Source: Elstera sp043721315 (GTDB taxonomy: Bacteria > Pseudomonadota > Alphaproteobacteria > Elsterales > Elsteraceae). From it: a stretch of 60,080 nucleotides of DNA. The position numbers and the translations under genes were made by a program. A model generated the notes under the pieces. It did no database searches. It was not told the origin of the DNA and saw nothing but the letters and a program-made list of their open reading frames with translations. The stretch is taken from positions 1 to 60,080 of the forward strand of contig JAYSQZ010000059.1 in assembly GCA_043721315.1 (NCBI GenBank), in the 5' to 3' direction. Shown in pieces: positions 1 to 9,144 of this stretch; the stretch's first letter is position 1, and each line of letters begins with the position of its first letter.

Positions 1-176
1 CCTCGCTCGACCAGCTTAAGGCCGCCTTGGGTGCTGGTACTAAATCGGAGTTTGTGGTGTATCCCGATGCCCCGCACGCTTTTCACGCCGACTATCGCCC
101 GAGCTACCGGGAAGCCGCCGCGAAAGACGGTTGGAGCCGCCTGTTGGTGTGGCTGAAAGCCAACGGGGTTGCCTAA
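1..176 (+). CDS. dienelactone hydrolase family protein, C-terminal part
   Basis: The window opens inside this gene. About 57 codons remain (reading frame from base 3) and end at the TAA at 174-176. The visible tail contains YPDAPHAFHADYRPSY, the usual surroundings of the catalytic histidine of dienelactone hydrolases, which are alpha/beta hydrolases with a Cys-Asp-His triad. The nucleophile region lies outside the window, so activity cannot be judged. The following SDR start codon overlaps the end of this gene, which suggests the two are co-transcribed. Substrate is unknown; family members are often general esterases rather than true dienelactone hydrolases. Confidence 0.85.
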   Translation, partial: SLDQLKAALGAGTKSEFVVYPDAPHAFHADYRPSYREAAAKDGWSRLLVWLKANGVA

Positions 177-960
177 TTCGGTGAGGCTGCGGGGGGAGTT
201 TTCGCCCCGCAGCCTGCTGATTACCGGTGCGTCAAGCGGTATCGGCGCGGCCCTTGCCCTTGCATACGCTCGCCCCGATGTTTCACTGCGGTTGATTGGA
301 CGGGATGCCTTGCGGCTTGAGGCCGTGGCGCATTCGGCGCGGGCACAGGGGGCCGATGTTGAGACCCGCGCGCTCGATGTAACCGAGCAGGCGGCGCTTG
401 CAGACTGTCTCTTAGCCTGGGATGACGCGCGGCCCTTCGATCTGATTATCGCCAATGCCGGGGTTTCGGCAGGCTCCGGCGCGGGGCTGGAGAGTGAAGC
501 CGATCTGCGCCATATCACCGATATTAACGTCATCGGGGTGATCAATACTTTAGCCCCGCTCCTGCCGCGCCTCAGTCAACGCAATCAGGGTCAGATTGCG
601 CTGATGGCCTCGCTAGCCGGGTATCGGGGATTGGCCGGAGCCTGTGCCTACAGCGCCTCAAAGGCATGGGTGAAAGTTTATGGCGAGTCTCTCCGCCTCA
701 CCCTCGCCCCTTACGGCGTTCGCGTTTCCGTTATCTGCCCTGGGTTTGTGGAGAGCCGTATTACGGCGCGCAACCGCTTCCCCATGCCGTTGCTGATGAC
801 CGCGCCGAAAGCGGCAGGCATCATTCAGCGCGGGCTAGCGCAGAACCGGGCGCGCATTGCGTTTCCCTGGCCGATGGCGCTGGCGGTGAGCGTGCTGGCC
901 GCGCTTCCGGCAGGGCTAGCCGACGCGGTAATGCAGCGGCTTCCTAAGAAAGACGGATAG
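169..960 (+). CDS. short-chain dehydrogenase/reductase (SDR)
   Basis: This is a classical SDR oxidoreductase of about 263 residues. The Rossmann glycine motif GASSGIG lies near residues 20-26, the NAG motif near 95-97, and the catalytic Ser plus YSASK (Tyr-x3-Lys) near 145-163. The C-terminus is hydrophobic (about residues 228-252) and may sit on the membrane, as in many SDRs acting on lipid or quinone substrates (inference). The start is uncertain: TTG at 169 overlaps the upstream stop, and an in-frame GTG at 181 would drop four residues. It is translationally coupled to the dienelactone-hydrolase-like gene. Substrate is unknown. Confidence 0.88.
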   Translation: MPNSVRLRGEFSPRSLLITGASSGIGAALALAYARPDVSLRLIGRDALRLEAVAHSARAQGADVETRALDVTEQAALADCLLAWDDARPFDLIIANAGVSAGSGAGLESEADLRHITDINVIGVINTLAPLLPRLSQRNQGQIALMASLAGYRGLAGACAYSASKAWVKVYGESLRLTLAPYGVRVSVICPGFVESRITARNRFPMPLLMTAPKAAGIIQRGLAQNRARIAFPWPMALAVSVLAALPAGLADAVMQRLPKKDG

Positions 961-990
961 AAAAAAGGCCCCCAATTATGGGGGCCTTTC
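961..990. terminator. bidirectional rho-independent terminator
   Basis: Seven-pair stem GGCCCCC (967-973) / GGGGGCC (980-986) with a six-base loop. It is preceded by an A-run (961-966) and followed by a short T-run. It lies between the convergent SDR gene and the aap operon and can serve both. Confidence 0.85.
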
Positions 991-1015
991 TCAGTAAAGC
1001 AAAACCCTGCCAGTT

Positions 1016-1795
<780 letters not shown>

Positions 1796-1808
1796 GCTAA
1801 ATCCTCGG

Positions 1809-2906
1809 TCAACGGCTGGTAGCTTTACTCAGGTCACGTTCCAGCCGTTGGCTGAATTTCGACATGGTAAAGCAGAAAGCGAAGTAAATCAGCGCGATGT
1901 AGATATACATTTCCACATAAAAGCTGCGCCACGGTGGATCGTTCACGGCAATTTTGCCCGCGTTGAGCAAATCGACGAGACCGATAATGATAACCAGCGA
2001 CGTATCTTTGAAGGTGGAGATGAAACTATTCACCATCGGCGGAATAACGAGGCGCAAAGCCTGCGGCAGAACGATTAGGCGCATTTTGGCCCAATAACCC
2101 AGCCCCAGGGCATCGGCGGCTTCGTACTGACCTTTCGGGATGGCCTGCAACCCGGCGCGTACCACTTCGGCAAGGTAAGCCGAGAGGAACAGGGTGAAGC
2201 CGATTTGTGCTCGGAGGAGCTTATCGACACTCACGCCTTCCGGGAAGAACAACGGGATCATGACCGAGGCCATGAAAAGAACCGAAATCAACGGCACGCC
2301 CCGGATCAACTCGATGTAGGCAACGCACAGTCCTCGGGCTGCCGGCATGTCCGAGCGACGCCCGAGCGCCAACACGATGCCGATGGGGTAGGCCACGACA
2401 ATCGCCACGACCGACATCATCAGCGTTAGCGGCAAGCCACCCCACTGTTCGTGGTTGACGAAGGTTAGCCCTAAGACGCCGCCCCACATCAGGATGGCCC
2501 ACATAAACACTTGGCCGACCCAGGCCCAAATCAGCGCCTTGCCCCACAGGCGGCGGATGCAGCTTGCGCCCACCAACAGAAGGAACAAGCCGATGGCCAA
2601 AGCCGGGCGCCACTGTTCGTCATAAGTATAGCGACCGAACAGCGTAAAGCGGTTCTTCTCGCCAATCACGGCCCAGCAGGCCCCGGCACCGGGGGCTTGG
2701 CAATCTTTCGGCGTCCCCGTCCATACCGCGTTAAGGAACGCCCACGGCACAATGGCTTGGATGACATAGGCTAGAAAGGCGAAGCAAACGATCGTGAGAA
2801 CCGAATTGCTTTTGGAGTTGAACAGGTTAGCGCGCAACCAGCCGATGGCACCAACTTCGGTGACGGGCGGCTTTTCGATGGGCGCGCTGGTTGTTTGGAC
2901 AGTCAT
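1809..2906 (-). CDS. aapM: general L-amino acid ABC transporter permease AapM
   Basis: This is a 365-residue inner-membrane permease of the HisMQ family. The N-terminal segment is cytoplasmic and is followed by several membrane helices. The C-terminal BPD_transp_1 domain contains the coupling (EAA) loop ending in EAADALGLGYWAKMRLIVLPQALR, the surface that contacts AapP. The N-terminal extension with a periplasmic loop (about residues 60-100) is typical of AapM and distinguishes it from the shorter GlnP-type permeases. It follows aapQ with an 11-base gap. Confidence 0.94.
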   Translation of the reverse strand: MTVQTTSAPIEKPPVTEVGAIGWLRANLFNSKSNSVLTIVCFAFLAYVIQAIVPWAFLNAVWTGTPKDCQAPGAGACWAVIGEKNRFTLFGRYTYDEQWRPALAIGLFLLLVGASCIRRLWGKALIWAWVGQVFMWAILMWGGVLGLTFVNHEQWGGLPLTLMMSVVAIVVAYPIGIVLALGRRSDMPAARGLCVAYIELIRGVPLISVLFMASVMIPLFFPEGVSVDKLLRAQIGFTLFLSAYLAEVVRAGLQAIPKGQYEAADALGLGYWAKMRLIVLPQALRLVIPPMVNSFISTFKDTSLVIIIGLVDLLNAGKIAVNDPPWRSFYVEMYIYIALIYFAFCFTMSKFSQRLERDLSKATSR

Positions 2907-2917
2907 CGCGGCCCTCC

Positions 2918-4114
2918 TCAGCGCTCAACCAGCGCAATGCGCTTGTTGTACCAGTTCATGAAGCCCGAGATAGACAGGCTAACGGTAAGATAGGCCGCCA
3001 TAATCAGGGCCACGCCCTCAATCCCCTGCCCGGTCTGGTTGATCGTCGTGTTGAGGATCGACACCAGATCGGGATAGCCGATTGCCACAGCAAGCGAGCT
3101 ATTTTTGGTGAGATTGAGATACTGGCTGGTCATAGGGGGAATGATCACCCGCAACGCCTGCGGCAGAATAATCAGGCGCAAAGACCGGTTATTCGGTAGC
3201 CCCAAAGCGCGCGAAGCTTCCCACTGACCTTTAGAAACCGACAAGATCCCGGCGCGTACGTTTTCGGCGATGAAGGTGGAGGTGTACGTTACCAAACCGA
3301 CGAGAAGCGCGATCATTTCCGGGGAGAACGTGCCGCCGCCCTGGAAGTCGAACCCGCGCAGTACCGGCTTGATCAACTCAAGCGGAGCGCCGGCAAACAG
3401 CCAGACCAGCGCGGCTGGACCGAAGAGAAACCCAACTGTCGGCCAAAATAAAGGCCGCAATTTCCCTGTTGCTTCTTGATGTTTTGCCGCAGCCCTACGC
3501 CACAATAATGTAGCTGCAAACCCGCACAGAAACAGGGCGAACATCCATCCGTGAATATCGTTTGCAACGATATGGGGAATCCGCAGGCCCTTTTGGCTCA
3601 GGAAAACATAATCGGGGATAATCCGAATTGCTTCACGCACCCCCGGTAAGGCCTCGCTAACGAGCGCGTACCAGAAGAATAGCTGCAACAGCAGAGGGAT
3701 ATTCCGCAGCACCTCGACATAGATCGACGCGATTTGCGCGACCAGCCAGTTGGTAGACAGACGGGCGATCCCCACCACAGTCCCAAGAATAGTCGCCAAA
3801 AAAATCCCGATGACCGAGATCACCAGTGTATTGACAATCCCGACCCAAATAGCGCGCGCATACGTATCTGCCGCCGAATAAGGGACTAAGGACTCGCCGA
3901 TGCTAAAACCGGCTTCACGCTCCATAAAACTGAACCCAGTCGCAATCTTGCGGCTTTCGAGATTGGTTAAGGTGTTGTGGACGAGATACCAGCCTGCGGC
4001 GAGTACCCCAAGAACGATTAGAATTTGAAAGAGGACTGCGCGAACATCCCGGTCGTTCCAAAAAGCCGTTTTAGGCTTCTCGGCAACCTGTGCCCCGCTT
4101 CGCCGATCCGTCAT
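2918..4114 (-). CDS. aapQ: general L-amino acid ABC transporter permease AapQ
   Basis: This is the partner permease of AapM, about 398 residues from the chosen ATG at 4112-4114. An upstream in-frame ATG at 4174 would add 20 residues, but GGGGAG lies correctly spaced before 4114 and the sequence from MTDRRSG looks like a normal AapQ N-terminus. The long insertion between the first helices and the C-terminal permease domain is characteristic of AapQ. The EAA loop reads EASRALGLPNNRSLRLIILP. The gene lies downstream of aapJ beyond a hairpin-containing spacer. Confidence 0.93.
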   Translation of the reverse strand: MTDRRSGAQVAEKPKTAFWNDRDVRAVLFQILIVLGVLAAGWYLVHNTLTNLESRKIATGFSFMEREAGFSIGESLVPYSAADTYARAIWVGIVNTLVISVIGIFLATILGTVVGIARLSTNWLVAQIASIYVEVLRNIPLLLQLFFWYALVSEALPGVREAIRIIPDYVFLSQKGLRIPHIVANDIHGWMFALFLCGFAATLLWRRAAAKHQEATGKLRPLFWPTVGFLFGPAALVWLFAGAPLELIKPVLRGFDFQGGGTFSPEMIALLVGLVTYTSTFIAENVRAGILSVSKGQWEASRALGLPNNRSLRLIILPQALRVIIPPMTSQYLNLTKNSSLAVAIGYPDLVSILNTTINQTGQGIEGVALIMAAYLTVSLSISGFMNWYNKRIALVER

Positions 4115-4212
4115 GGAAATCTCCCCGGCGTCAGCTTTACTGTTGGATAAGCCTGGCAAAACACATGCCCGCACATCTGGCCCACGGCTTTAGCATTCAG
4201 CATTAAATAGAG

Positions 4213-4261
4213 AAAAGGTGCCGAACTCAATCCCACGCACTGCGCGGGCGAGATCGGCACC
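4213..4261 (-). terminator. hairpin with T-run between aapJ and aapQ (possible attenuator)
   Basis: Read on the minus strand, an eight-pair outer stem is formed by GGTGCCGA (4261-4254) and TCGGCACC (4224-4217), followed at once by TTTT (4216-4213). The loop itself folds into a second stem (CCCGCGCA / TGCGTGGG, one mismatch). The position after the binding-protein gene and before the permeases suggests partial termination or 3' end protection, so that AapJ is made in excess (inference). Confidence 0.65.
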
Positions 4262-4326
4262 CTTCCCGAAAGCCTGACGCTAAAACCGGTCGATCAGATT
4301 AACCGGACAAGCCTCTTGGGCGCGGG

Positions 4327-5367
4327 TTAGCGCACCGGCATGGCGTATTGCAGACCGCCCTTGGTCCACAGCGCATTAACGCCACGTTCCAGCTTCAGCG
4401 GAGTAGCCTTACCCACGTTGCGCTCGAACACTTCGCCGTAGTTACCAACGGCCTTAACGGTGTTGTAAGCCCAATCTTCAGGAAGGTTGAGGTTCTTGCC
4501 CATACCTGGCGTGACGCCAAGGAAGCGCTTCACTGCCGGATTGTCCGACTTCTTCATATCGTCGGCATTCTTCGAGGTAATGCCAAGCTCTTCAGCTTCC
4601 ACCATGGCCGTCACCGTCCAGAAAACGATGTTGTACCACTCGTCATCGCCCTGACGGACGGCGGGAGCCAGCGGCTCCTTGGAAATCAGCTCGGGCAGGA
4701 TCACGTAATCATCGGCATTGGCGGCGCGCGCAGCACGGGTCGAGGCAAGGCCCGAGGCATCCGTAGTGTAGGCATCGCAACGACCGGCAAAGAACGCGGC
4801 TTCAACTTCAGCCAACTCTTGAATAACAACCGGCTTAAAATCCATCTTGTTGGCGCGGAAATAATCCGCAAGGTTCAACTCGGTGGTCGTGCCCGGCTGC
4901 ACGCAAACCGTGGCACCGTTCAATTCCTTGGCGCTTTTCACGCCCAGCTTCTTAGACACCATAAAGCCTTGACCATCGAAGAAGGTCACGGGCGCAAAAT
5001 TCAGGCCCAACGACGTATCGCGGGTCTGAGTCCAGGTGGTGTTGCGCGCTAGAAGATCAATTTCACCGGATTGCAGAGCGGCAAAGCGCTGCTGTGCATT
5101 CAGCGGGAAATACTTCACCTTCTTGGCATCGCCGAGCACTGAGGCGGCAATCGCCTTACAGGTATCGACATCCATACCCGTCCAGTTACCCTGAGCGTCT
5201 GGAGACGAAAAGCCCGGCAGGCTGGTGTTAACACCGCAGTTAACAGCACCGCGCTGCTTAACCGCAGCCAGCGTACCTGCGCCCTGGGCCTGTGCGGCAC
5301 CGGCGGCCAACAAAGCGACCGCACCAGCGGCCAGCACATTAACAAACGTGAAGGTCATCTTGCTCAT
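4327..5367 (-). CDS. aapJ: general L-amino acid ABC transporter substrate-binding protein AapJ
   Basis: This is the periplasmic solute-binding protein (SBP_bac_3 family) of the Aap system, 346 residues. A Sec signal peptide covers about residues 1-27, with a cleavage site after AQA. The mature part opens with the typical GTLAAVKQRGAVNCGVN segment and includes the GMDVDTCKAIAASVLGD lid region. Length and motifs fit AapJ rather than the shorter GlnH-type proteins. It is the first gene of the operon, with a 371-base upstream region that separates it from divergent metC. Confidence 0.95.
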   Translation of the reverse strand: MSKMTFTFVNVLAAGAVALLAAGAAQAQGAGTLAAVKQRGAVNCGVNTSLPGFSSPDAQGNWTGMDVDTCKAIAASVLGDAKKVKYFPLNAQQRFAALQSGEIDLLARNTTWTQTRDTSLGLNFAPVTFFDGQGFMVSKKLGVKSAKELNGATVCVQPGTTTELNLADYFRANKMDFKPVVIQELAEVEAAFFAGRCDAYTTDASGLASTRAARAANADDYVILPELISKEPLAPAVRQGDDEWYNIVFWTVTAMVEAEELGITSKNADDMKKSDNPAVKRFLGVTPGMGKNLNLPEDWAYNTVKAVGNYGEVFERNVGKATPLKLERGVNALWTKGGLQYAMPVR

Positions 5368-5738
5368 TCCCTCAACTCCTCATACCCGACGTAGCGGGGC
5401 CTGTTCACGAAATTGGTGTTTTTTAAGTAACGTCACCGACCGAAAGCGTTCCCTTCCCACGAGTCCGATCCTGTCGATGCTGGCTTTGTCTGCCTTAGCA
5501 CCTGACTATATTTTTTTCAGAATATCTGGATTTGGTCAATCATCTTTAGGCAGATTGCGAAAAATTTCTGACACATTTCCAAAAACGACTAATGCCGTTG
5601 GTTTCAAACGAAAATAACGGGGGCTTGTCGAATACAATCGCTTATGTCTCTATAATTTTAGACTATCCCGGAAGCGTAAAGAAACGGCCCCCTGAGAGGT
5701 TATTCTTTTATGCGATCATTCTATAACTGAAGGTTATA
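5368..5738. promoter_or_regulatory. divergent intergenic region aapJ / metC
   Basis: There is no gene in these 371 bases, which are AT-richer than the flanks. A consensus TATAAT stands at 5651-5656 on the plus strand and could be the -10 box of metC; the best -35-like hexamer (TTGTCG at 5625-5630) is spaced too widely (20 bases) to be convincing. No clear sigma-70 promoter was recognised for aapJ. The ribosome-binding site GAAGG precedes the metC ATG. I looked for a SAM riboswitch and did not find a convincing fold. Confidence 0.5.
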
Positions 5739-6935
5739 ATGTCGGACTCCAAAAGCTACACAGACGCCACACGCCTTACCACGCTTGGGCGCACCCCGCG
5801 CGACTATCATGGCCTCGTCAATCTGCCGGTCCATCGCGGTGCGACCGTTCTGTTCCCCACGCTGGCCGAGTTTGAAAACAGCCATGTTCGCCCCGATGAA
5901 ACTGGGCGCGTAACCTACGGGCTGATTGGCACGCCAACAACCTTTGCCGTTGAAACCGCCGTGGCCGAGTTGGAGGGCGCGCATGGAGCCTGCGTCGTCC
6001 CCTCCGGTCTCGCGGCGATTACCACCGCGTTGCTGGCCGTCTTGAAGGCGGGAGATCATCTGCTGATAACCGATAGCGCCTATGGCCCTGGGCGGCGTTT
6101 TTCGGATCATATCCTGGCGCGCTTCGGCGTTGAGGTTGAGTATTACGATCCCCTGCTCGGGGCCGATATTGCCCGATTGTTTAAGCCGAATACGCGCGCT
6201 GTACTCACCGAGTCGCCGGGTTCTTATACGTTCGAGGTTCAGGACATTCCGGCGATTACGGCTGCCGCTCACGCCCACAACATACTGGTTTTACTGGATA
6301 ATACCTGGGCGACGCCGCTTTATTTCAAACCTTTCGCGCATGGTGTCGATATTTCCATCCACGCCGCGACGAAATACATGTCGGGCCATTCCGATCTGTT
6401 GGCGGGTACCATCACCTTCACCAAAGCGTGCGAACCGCTGGTGCGGCAAGCCGTGCGCGACCTTGGTATTTCCCTCGCCCCGGACGATTGCTATTTGCTG
6501 CTGCGGGGTTTGCGCTCGATGGACGTGCGCTTAAAACATCAGGAGAAGAACGCACTAGAGTTGGCCAACTGGCTGGCCGCGCGCCCGGAAGTGAAGCAAG
6601 TGCTCCACCCCGCCCGCCCCGACTGCCCTGGCCATGCTCTGTGGAAGCGGGATTTTACCGGCGCCTCCGGGTTGTTCAGCATCATTCTGCATCCCCTTGA
6701 AAAACCTGCGCTTTCAGCGTTTCTCGATCACCTCTCGTTGTTTGGCATGGGCTTTAGTTGGGGCGGGTTCGAGAGCTTAATCGTGCCGTGCAACCCGCGC
6801 CCGATCCGTACCGCAACCGCCTGGGCCGAGCCGGGGCAACTGCTCCGCATCAGTGTTGGGCTAGAGCATCTCGACGATCTGAAGGCCGATCTGGCCGCAG
6901 GGTTCACCCGGATGAACGCGGTCTCACGCGGCTGA
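5739..6935 (+). CDS. metC: cystathionine beta-lyase
   Basis: This is a PLP-dependent enzyme of the Cys/Met metabolism family, 398 residues. It would cleave cystathionine to homocysteine, pyruvate and ammonia in methionine synthesis. The PLP lysine is K212 in AATKYMSGHSD, the cofactor Asp lies in LLDNTWATPLYFKP, and GTPTTFAVE and the C-terminal GFSWGGFESL loop are typical of MetC. The GFSWGG region favours beta-lyase over cystathionine gamma-synthase. Its 3' end overlaps the convergent zur-like gene by 12 bases. Confidence 0.9.
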   Translation: MSDSKSYTDATRLTTLGRTPRDYHGLVNLPVHRGATVLFPTLAEFENSHVRPDETGRVTYGLIGTPTTFAVETAVAELEGAHGACVVPSGLAAITTALLAVLKAGDHLLITDSAYGPGRRFSDHILARFGVEVEYYDPLLGADIARLFKPNTRAVLTESPGSYTFEVQDIPAITAAAHAHNILVLLDNTWATPLYFKPFAHGVDISIHAATKYMSGHSDLLAGTITFTKACEPLVRQAVRDLGISLAPDDCYLLLRGLRSMDVRLKHQEKNALELANWLAARPEVKQVLHPARPDCPGHALWKRDFTGASGLFSIILHPLEKPALSAFLDHLSLFGMGFSWGGFESLIVPCNPRPIRTATAWAEPGQLLRISVGLEHLDDLKADLAAGFTRMNAVSRG

Positions 6936-7436
6936 TTGCTTTGCTCCGCAGCCCCGACACAGGCCCGTGAGTTCCAGCATCCGGCCTGTGCCGTGAAAGC
7001 CGGTGTGGCGGGCAAGGGCGGCCAGCGCCTCGGTGAGCGCGGGGGTTTCCTCGCGCTCTTCAACCGTGCCGCAATCGGTGCAGATCAAGTAAACCGCTTG
7101 GTGCGGATGATCCGGAGACGGGCAGCCGATGAACGCATTGCGCGACTCGAGCCGGTGGATCAACCTTTGCTCAGTGAGAAACTCCAACGCCCGGTATACC
7201 GTCGGCGGTTGGGCGTTAAAGCCCTCCTGGCGCAGCACGTCGAGCATGGCATAGGCCCCAACGGGTTCGTGACTACGCCAGATCAATTCGAGCACGCGCC
7301 GGCGCACTGGCGTTAAGCGCACACCGCGCTCTAGGCACAAGGCGTCGGCCCGTGCCATTGCGCCCGTAACGCAGCCGCTATGATCGTGATCAATTGCCAA
7401 AATACCCGCCCCTCTGCCAAGCTCACATTCAATCAT
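6924..7436 (-). CDS. zur: Fur-family transcriptional regulator, Zur-like
   Basis: The protein is a metal-sensing repressor of the Fur family with 170 residues from the ATG at 7436. The winged-helix segment covers about residues 38-95 (RLTPVRRRVLEL and PPTVYRAL are the recognition-helix neighbourhood). Structural zinc cysteines are C119/C122 and C160/C163. The N-terminal HDH (17-19) and the VRRRVLELIWRSHEPVGAY segment resemble alphaproteobacterial Zur more than Fur or PerR. A TTG start at 7400 has a better ribosome-binding site (GAGGGG) and would remove 12 residues. Zinc specificity is inferred, and no zinc uptake genes are nearby. Confidence 0.82.
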   Translation of the reverse strand: MIECELGRGAGILAIDHDHSGCVTGAMARADALCLERGVRLTPVRRRVLELIWRSHEPVGAYAMLDVLRQEGFNAQPPTVYRALEFLTEQRLIHRLESRNAFIGCPSPDHPHQAVYLICTDCGTVEEREETPALTEALAALARHTGFHGTGRMLELTGLCRGCGAKQSAA

Positions 7437-7461
7437 AGTGAGACTCGAAGGAACTGCCTAT

Positions 7462-7887
7462 ATGTCTGAGACTCAGATGGAGCCTGAAATTACTGCCCTG
7501 TTAGACGCAATCCAGTTCGATACCGCAGGTTTAGTCCCCGTCATCGCGCAAGCCCAAGATGGCGGCGAAATTCTGATGATGGCCTGGATGAACCGGGCTG
7601 CGGTAGCGGAAACTCTTACCACCGGGCGGGTCTGCTACTGGTCGCGCTCGCGGCAAAGCCTGTGGCGTAAGGGCGAAACCTCCGGCCAGCGCCAGCACCT
7701 CATCGAGTTGCGGCTGGATTGCGATGGCGACTGTCTGTTAGCCGTGGTGATGCAAGAGGGCGTTGCTTGCCACACGGGCCGCCGCTCCTGCTTCTTCAAC
7801 CGTGCCGCTACGGGCAACGGCACCTGGGAAATCACCAGCCAGCCCCTAATTTCGCCACAAGATTTGTATAAATCCAAATTTGTATAA
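7462..7887 (+). CDS. hisI: phosphoribosyl-AMP cyclohydrolase
   Basis: It opens the purine ring of phosphoribosyl-AMP in the third step of histidine synthesis. About 141 residues are read from ATG 7462, which follows GAAGGA at good spacing; an upstream GTG at 7438 lacks support. Diagnostic stretches are AWMNRAAV, GRVCYWSRSR, DCDGDCLL and ACHTGRRSCFF, which hold the zinc cysteines and metal-binding aspartates. There is no fused HisE domain, as is usual in alphaproteobacteria. It starts divergently from the zur-like gene, so the two share a very short control region. Confidence 0.95.
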   Translation: MSETQMEPEITALLDAIQFDTAGLVPVIAQAQDGGEILMMAWMNRAAVAETLTTGRVCYWSRSRQSLWRKGETSGQRQHLIELRLDCDGDCLLAVVMQEGVACHTGRRSCFFNRAATGNGTWEITSQPLISPQDLYKSKFV

Positions 7888-7925
7888 ATTCAGGGCATCG
7901 ACCGAATAAGAAAGGCTCCATCCCT

Positions 7926-8747
7926 ATGTCCAACCGCTCCAAGGTTGCGCGCCGCGCCGTTGTTCTGGGGACTGTCCTATTCGGGGGTGGGGCGCTGGCC
8001 CTGACAGCGCTGCAGGCCTGGGCGCAGACCAAACCGGTCCAAATGCGCCCGGTCGCAGCGAGAGCGCCCGTGCTGTTGGTGCCCTACCAACTCATCGAGC
8101 CGCTGAAGGAGATTCTGGCGGAAACCGCCCCGAAGCGCCCGATTTCCCTACAAGCTGCCAGCACAGGGGAGATTATGGCCCGGCTAGAGACCGATGCCGC
8201 CGTCGATCTCGTCATCACCGATGATCCCGACCAGCGCCGTCAGCTTCTGGAAGCCGAACGGCTCGATCTGGCGAGTGAGCAGGTTTTCGCGCGCGACCGC
8301 ATCGTGCTGATTGCCCGCAGCGAACGCGCAACGCCGATTCGGCTGCGCCCCGGTGTTAATCTGGTCGTGCCGCTGGAAGGCAATTTTATTGGCATGGTTG
8401 GGGGAACGAACGATGCGCTGGCGCGCTTAACGCCGCGCTTTCTCGATAGTTTGCGGCTCGATCCGCTCTCGGTGGCCCTGCTGCAATCCTTCCCGTCGAT
8501 GGCCGATCTCGCCTCGGCCCTGGATGACGGCCAAATCCCGGCGGCCTTCGCGCCCGCCAGCCTTTTGCTCCACCGCCCGCACCTGGAACTTTCCGGCACG
8601 GCCCCTGCTGATTTAGAAGTGAGCCTCCGCTACACGCTCGATATCGTCGCAGGGCGCGACAGCCCCGAAATCCGCGCCTTGCGCGACGCGCTCACCGGCC
8701 CACTTGCGGTTAGTCTGCTGGCGCGAACCGGATTGATGCGGCCTTAG
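7926..8747 (+). CDS. ModA-like periplasmic substrate-binding protein (orphan)
   Basis: The 273-residue exported protein has an RR-containing N-terminal signal (ARRAVVLGT, then a hydrophobic stretch ending AWA near residue 33), either Sec or Tat. The remainder looks like the type 2 periplasmic binding fold of molybdate-binding ModA: an ASTGEIMARLETDAAVDLVITDD segment and a DIVAGRDSPEIRALRDALTGP C-terminal helix region that resemble ModA blocks. No modB or modC lies next to it. Given the molybdenum hydroxylase cluster about 6 kb downstream, a molybdate-related role is tempting, but ligand identity is unproven. Confidence 0.65.
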   Translation: MSNRSKVARRAVVLGTVLFGGGALALTALQAWAQTKPVQMRPVAARAPVLLVPYQLIEPLKEILAETAPKRPISLQAASTGEIMARLETDAAVDLVITDDPDQRRQLLEAERLDLASEQVFARDRIVLIARSERATPIRLRPGVNLVVPLEGNFIGMVGGTNDALARLTPRFLDSLRLDPLSVALLQSFPSMADLASALDDGQIPAAFAPASLLLHRPHLELSGTAPADLEVSLRYTLDIVAGRDSPEIRALRDALTGPLAVSLLARTGLMRP

Positions 8748-8767
8748 ATTTGGCTTTTACCGCTTGT

Positions 8768-8795
8768 TTGAAGTCACTCACGTTTATGCTAATAT
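8768..8795 (+). promoter_or_regulatory. candidate sigma-70 promoter of the HEPN module
   Basis: TTGAAG (8768-8773) and TAATAT (8790-8795) are separated by 16 bases, about 26 bases upstream of the ATG at 8822. It is the only sigma-70-like pair seen between the ModA-like stop and the module. Confidence 0.5.
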
Positions 8796-8821
8796 TTAGC
8801 TCGATAGATAGGATGTAGACC

Positions 8822-9115
8822 ATGATCTCAATGTCAGAAATCAGCACGATTGCACATGACACTGCAATTAACCGTATTCATAAACAAAATCTGGAACGTA
8901 TAATTACTGAGACGACAACCGATAGCGAGGGAAATGAAGCTGTTCGTATTACAATTGTAATTACCCCGGAAGCGATTAAAAACATAACAGGAGATCAAGC
9001 ACTTAATATAATTGCCGACATACAATCCGCCTTTCAATATAAGAACGATGACCGTTTCCCTATTATTGAATATGCGACCGAAAAAGAAATAGAGTCTGAT
9101 AAATATGATCAATAA
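8822..9115 (+). CDS. small acidic protein, partner gene of the HEPN-like ORF
   Basis: This 97-residue protein has no recognised domain name. It reads as a compact alpha/beta protein: a strand-rich middle (AVRITIVITPEAIKNITGD), a helix (QALNIIADIQSAFQ), then RFPIIEYATEKEIE at the acidic end. No membrane segment or signal peptide is present. The gene is strikingly AT-rich compared with both flanks, which suggests recent acquisition. It lies 29 bases upstream of the HEPN-like gene and shares its strand, so both probably form one transcript. In similar pairs the upstream gene could be the neutralising partner (inference). Confidence 0.75.
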   Translation: MISMSEISTIAHDTAINRIHKQNLERIITETTTDSEGNEAVRITIVITPEAIKNITGDQALNIIADIQSAFQYKNDDRFPIIEYATEKEIESDKYDQ

Positions 9116-9144
9116 AAAGATTTAGAAGAGGATTTGGCTTAATT

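Noticed and set aside
5540..5738. SAM riboswitch upstream of metC
   Set aside because: The GGGGGC/GCCCCC pairing is long-range and short-stemmed, and the SAM-II core could not be traced.
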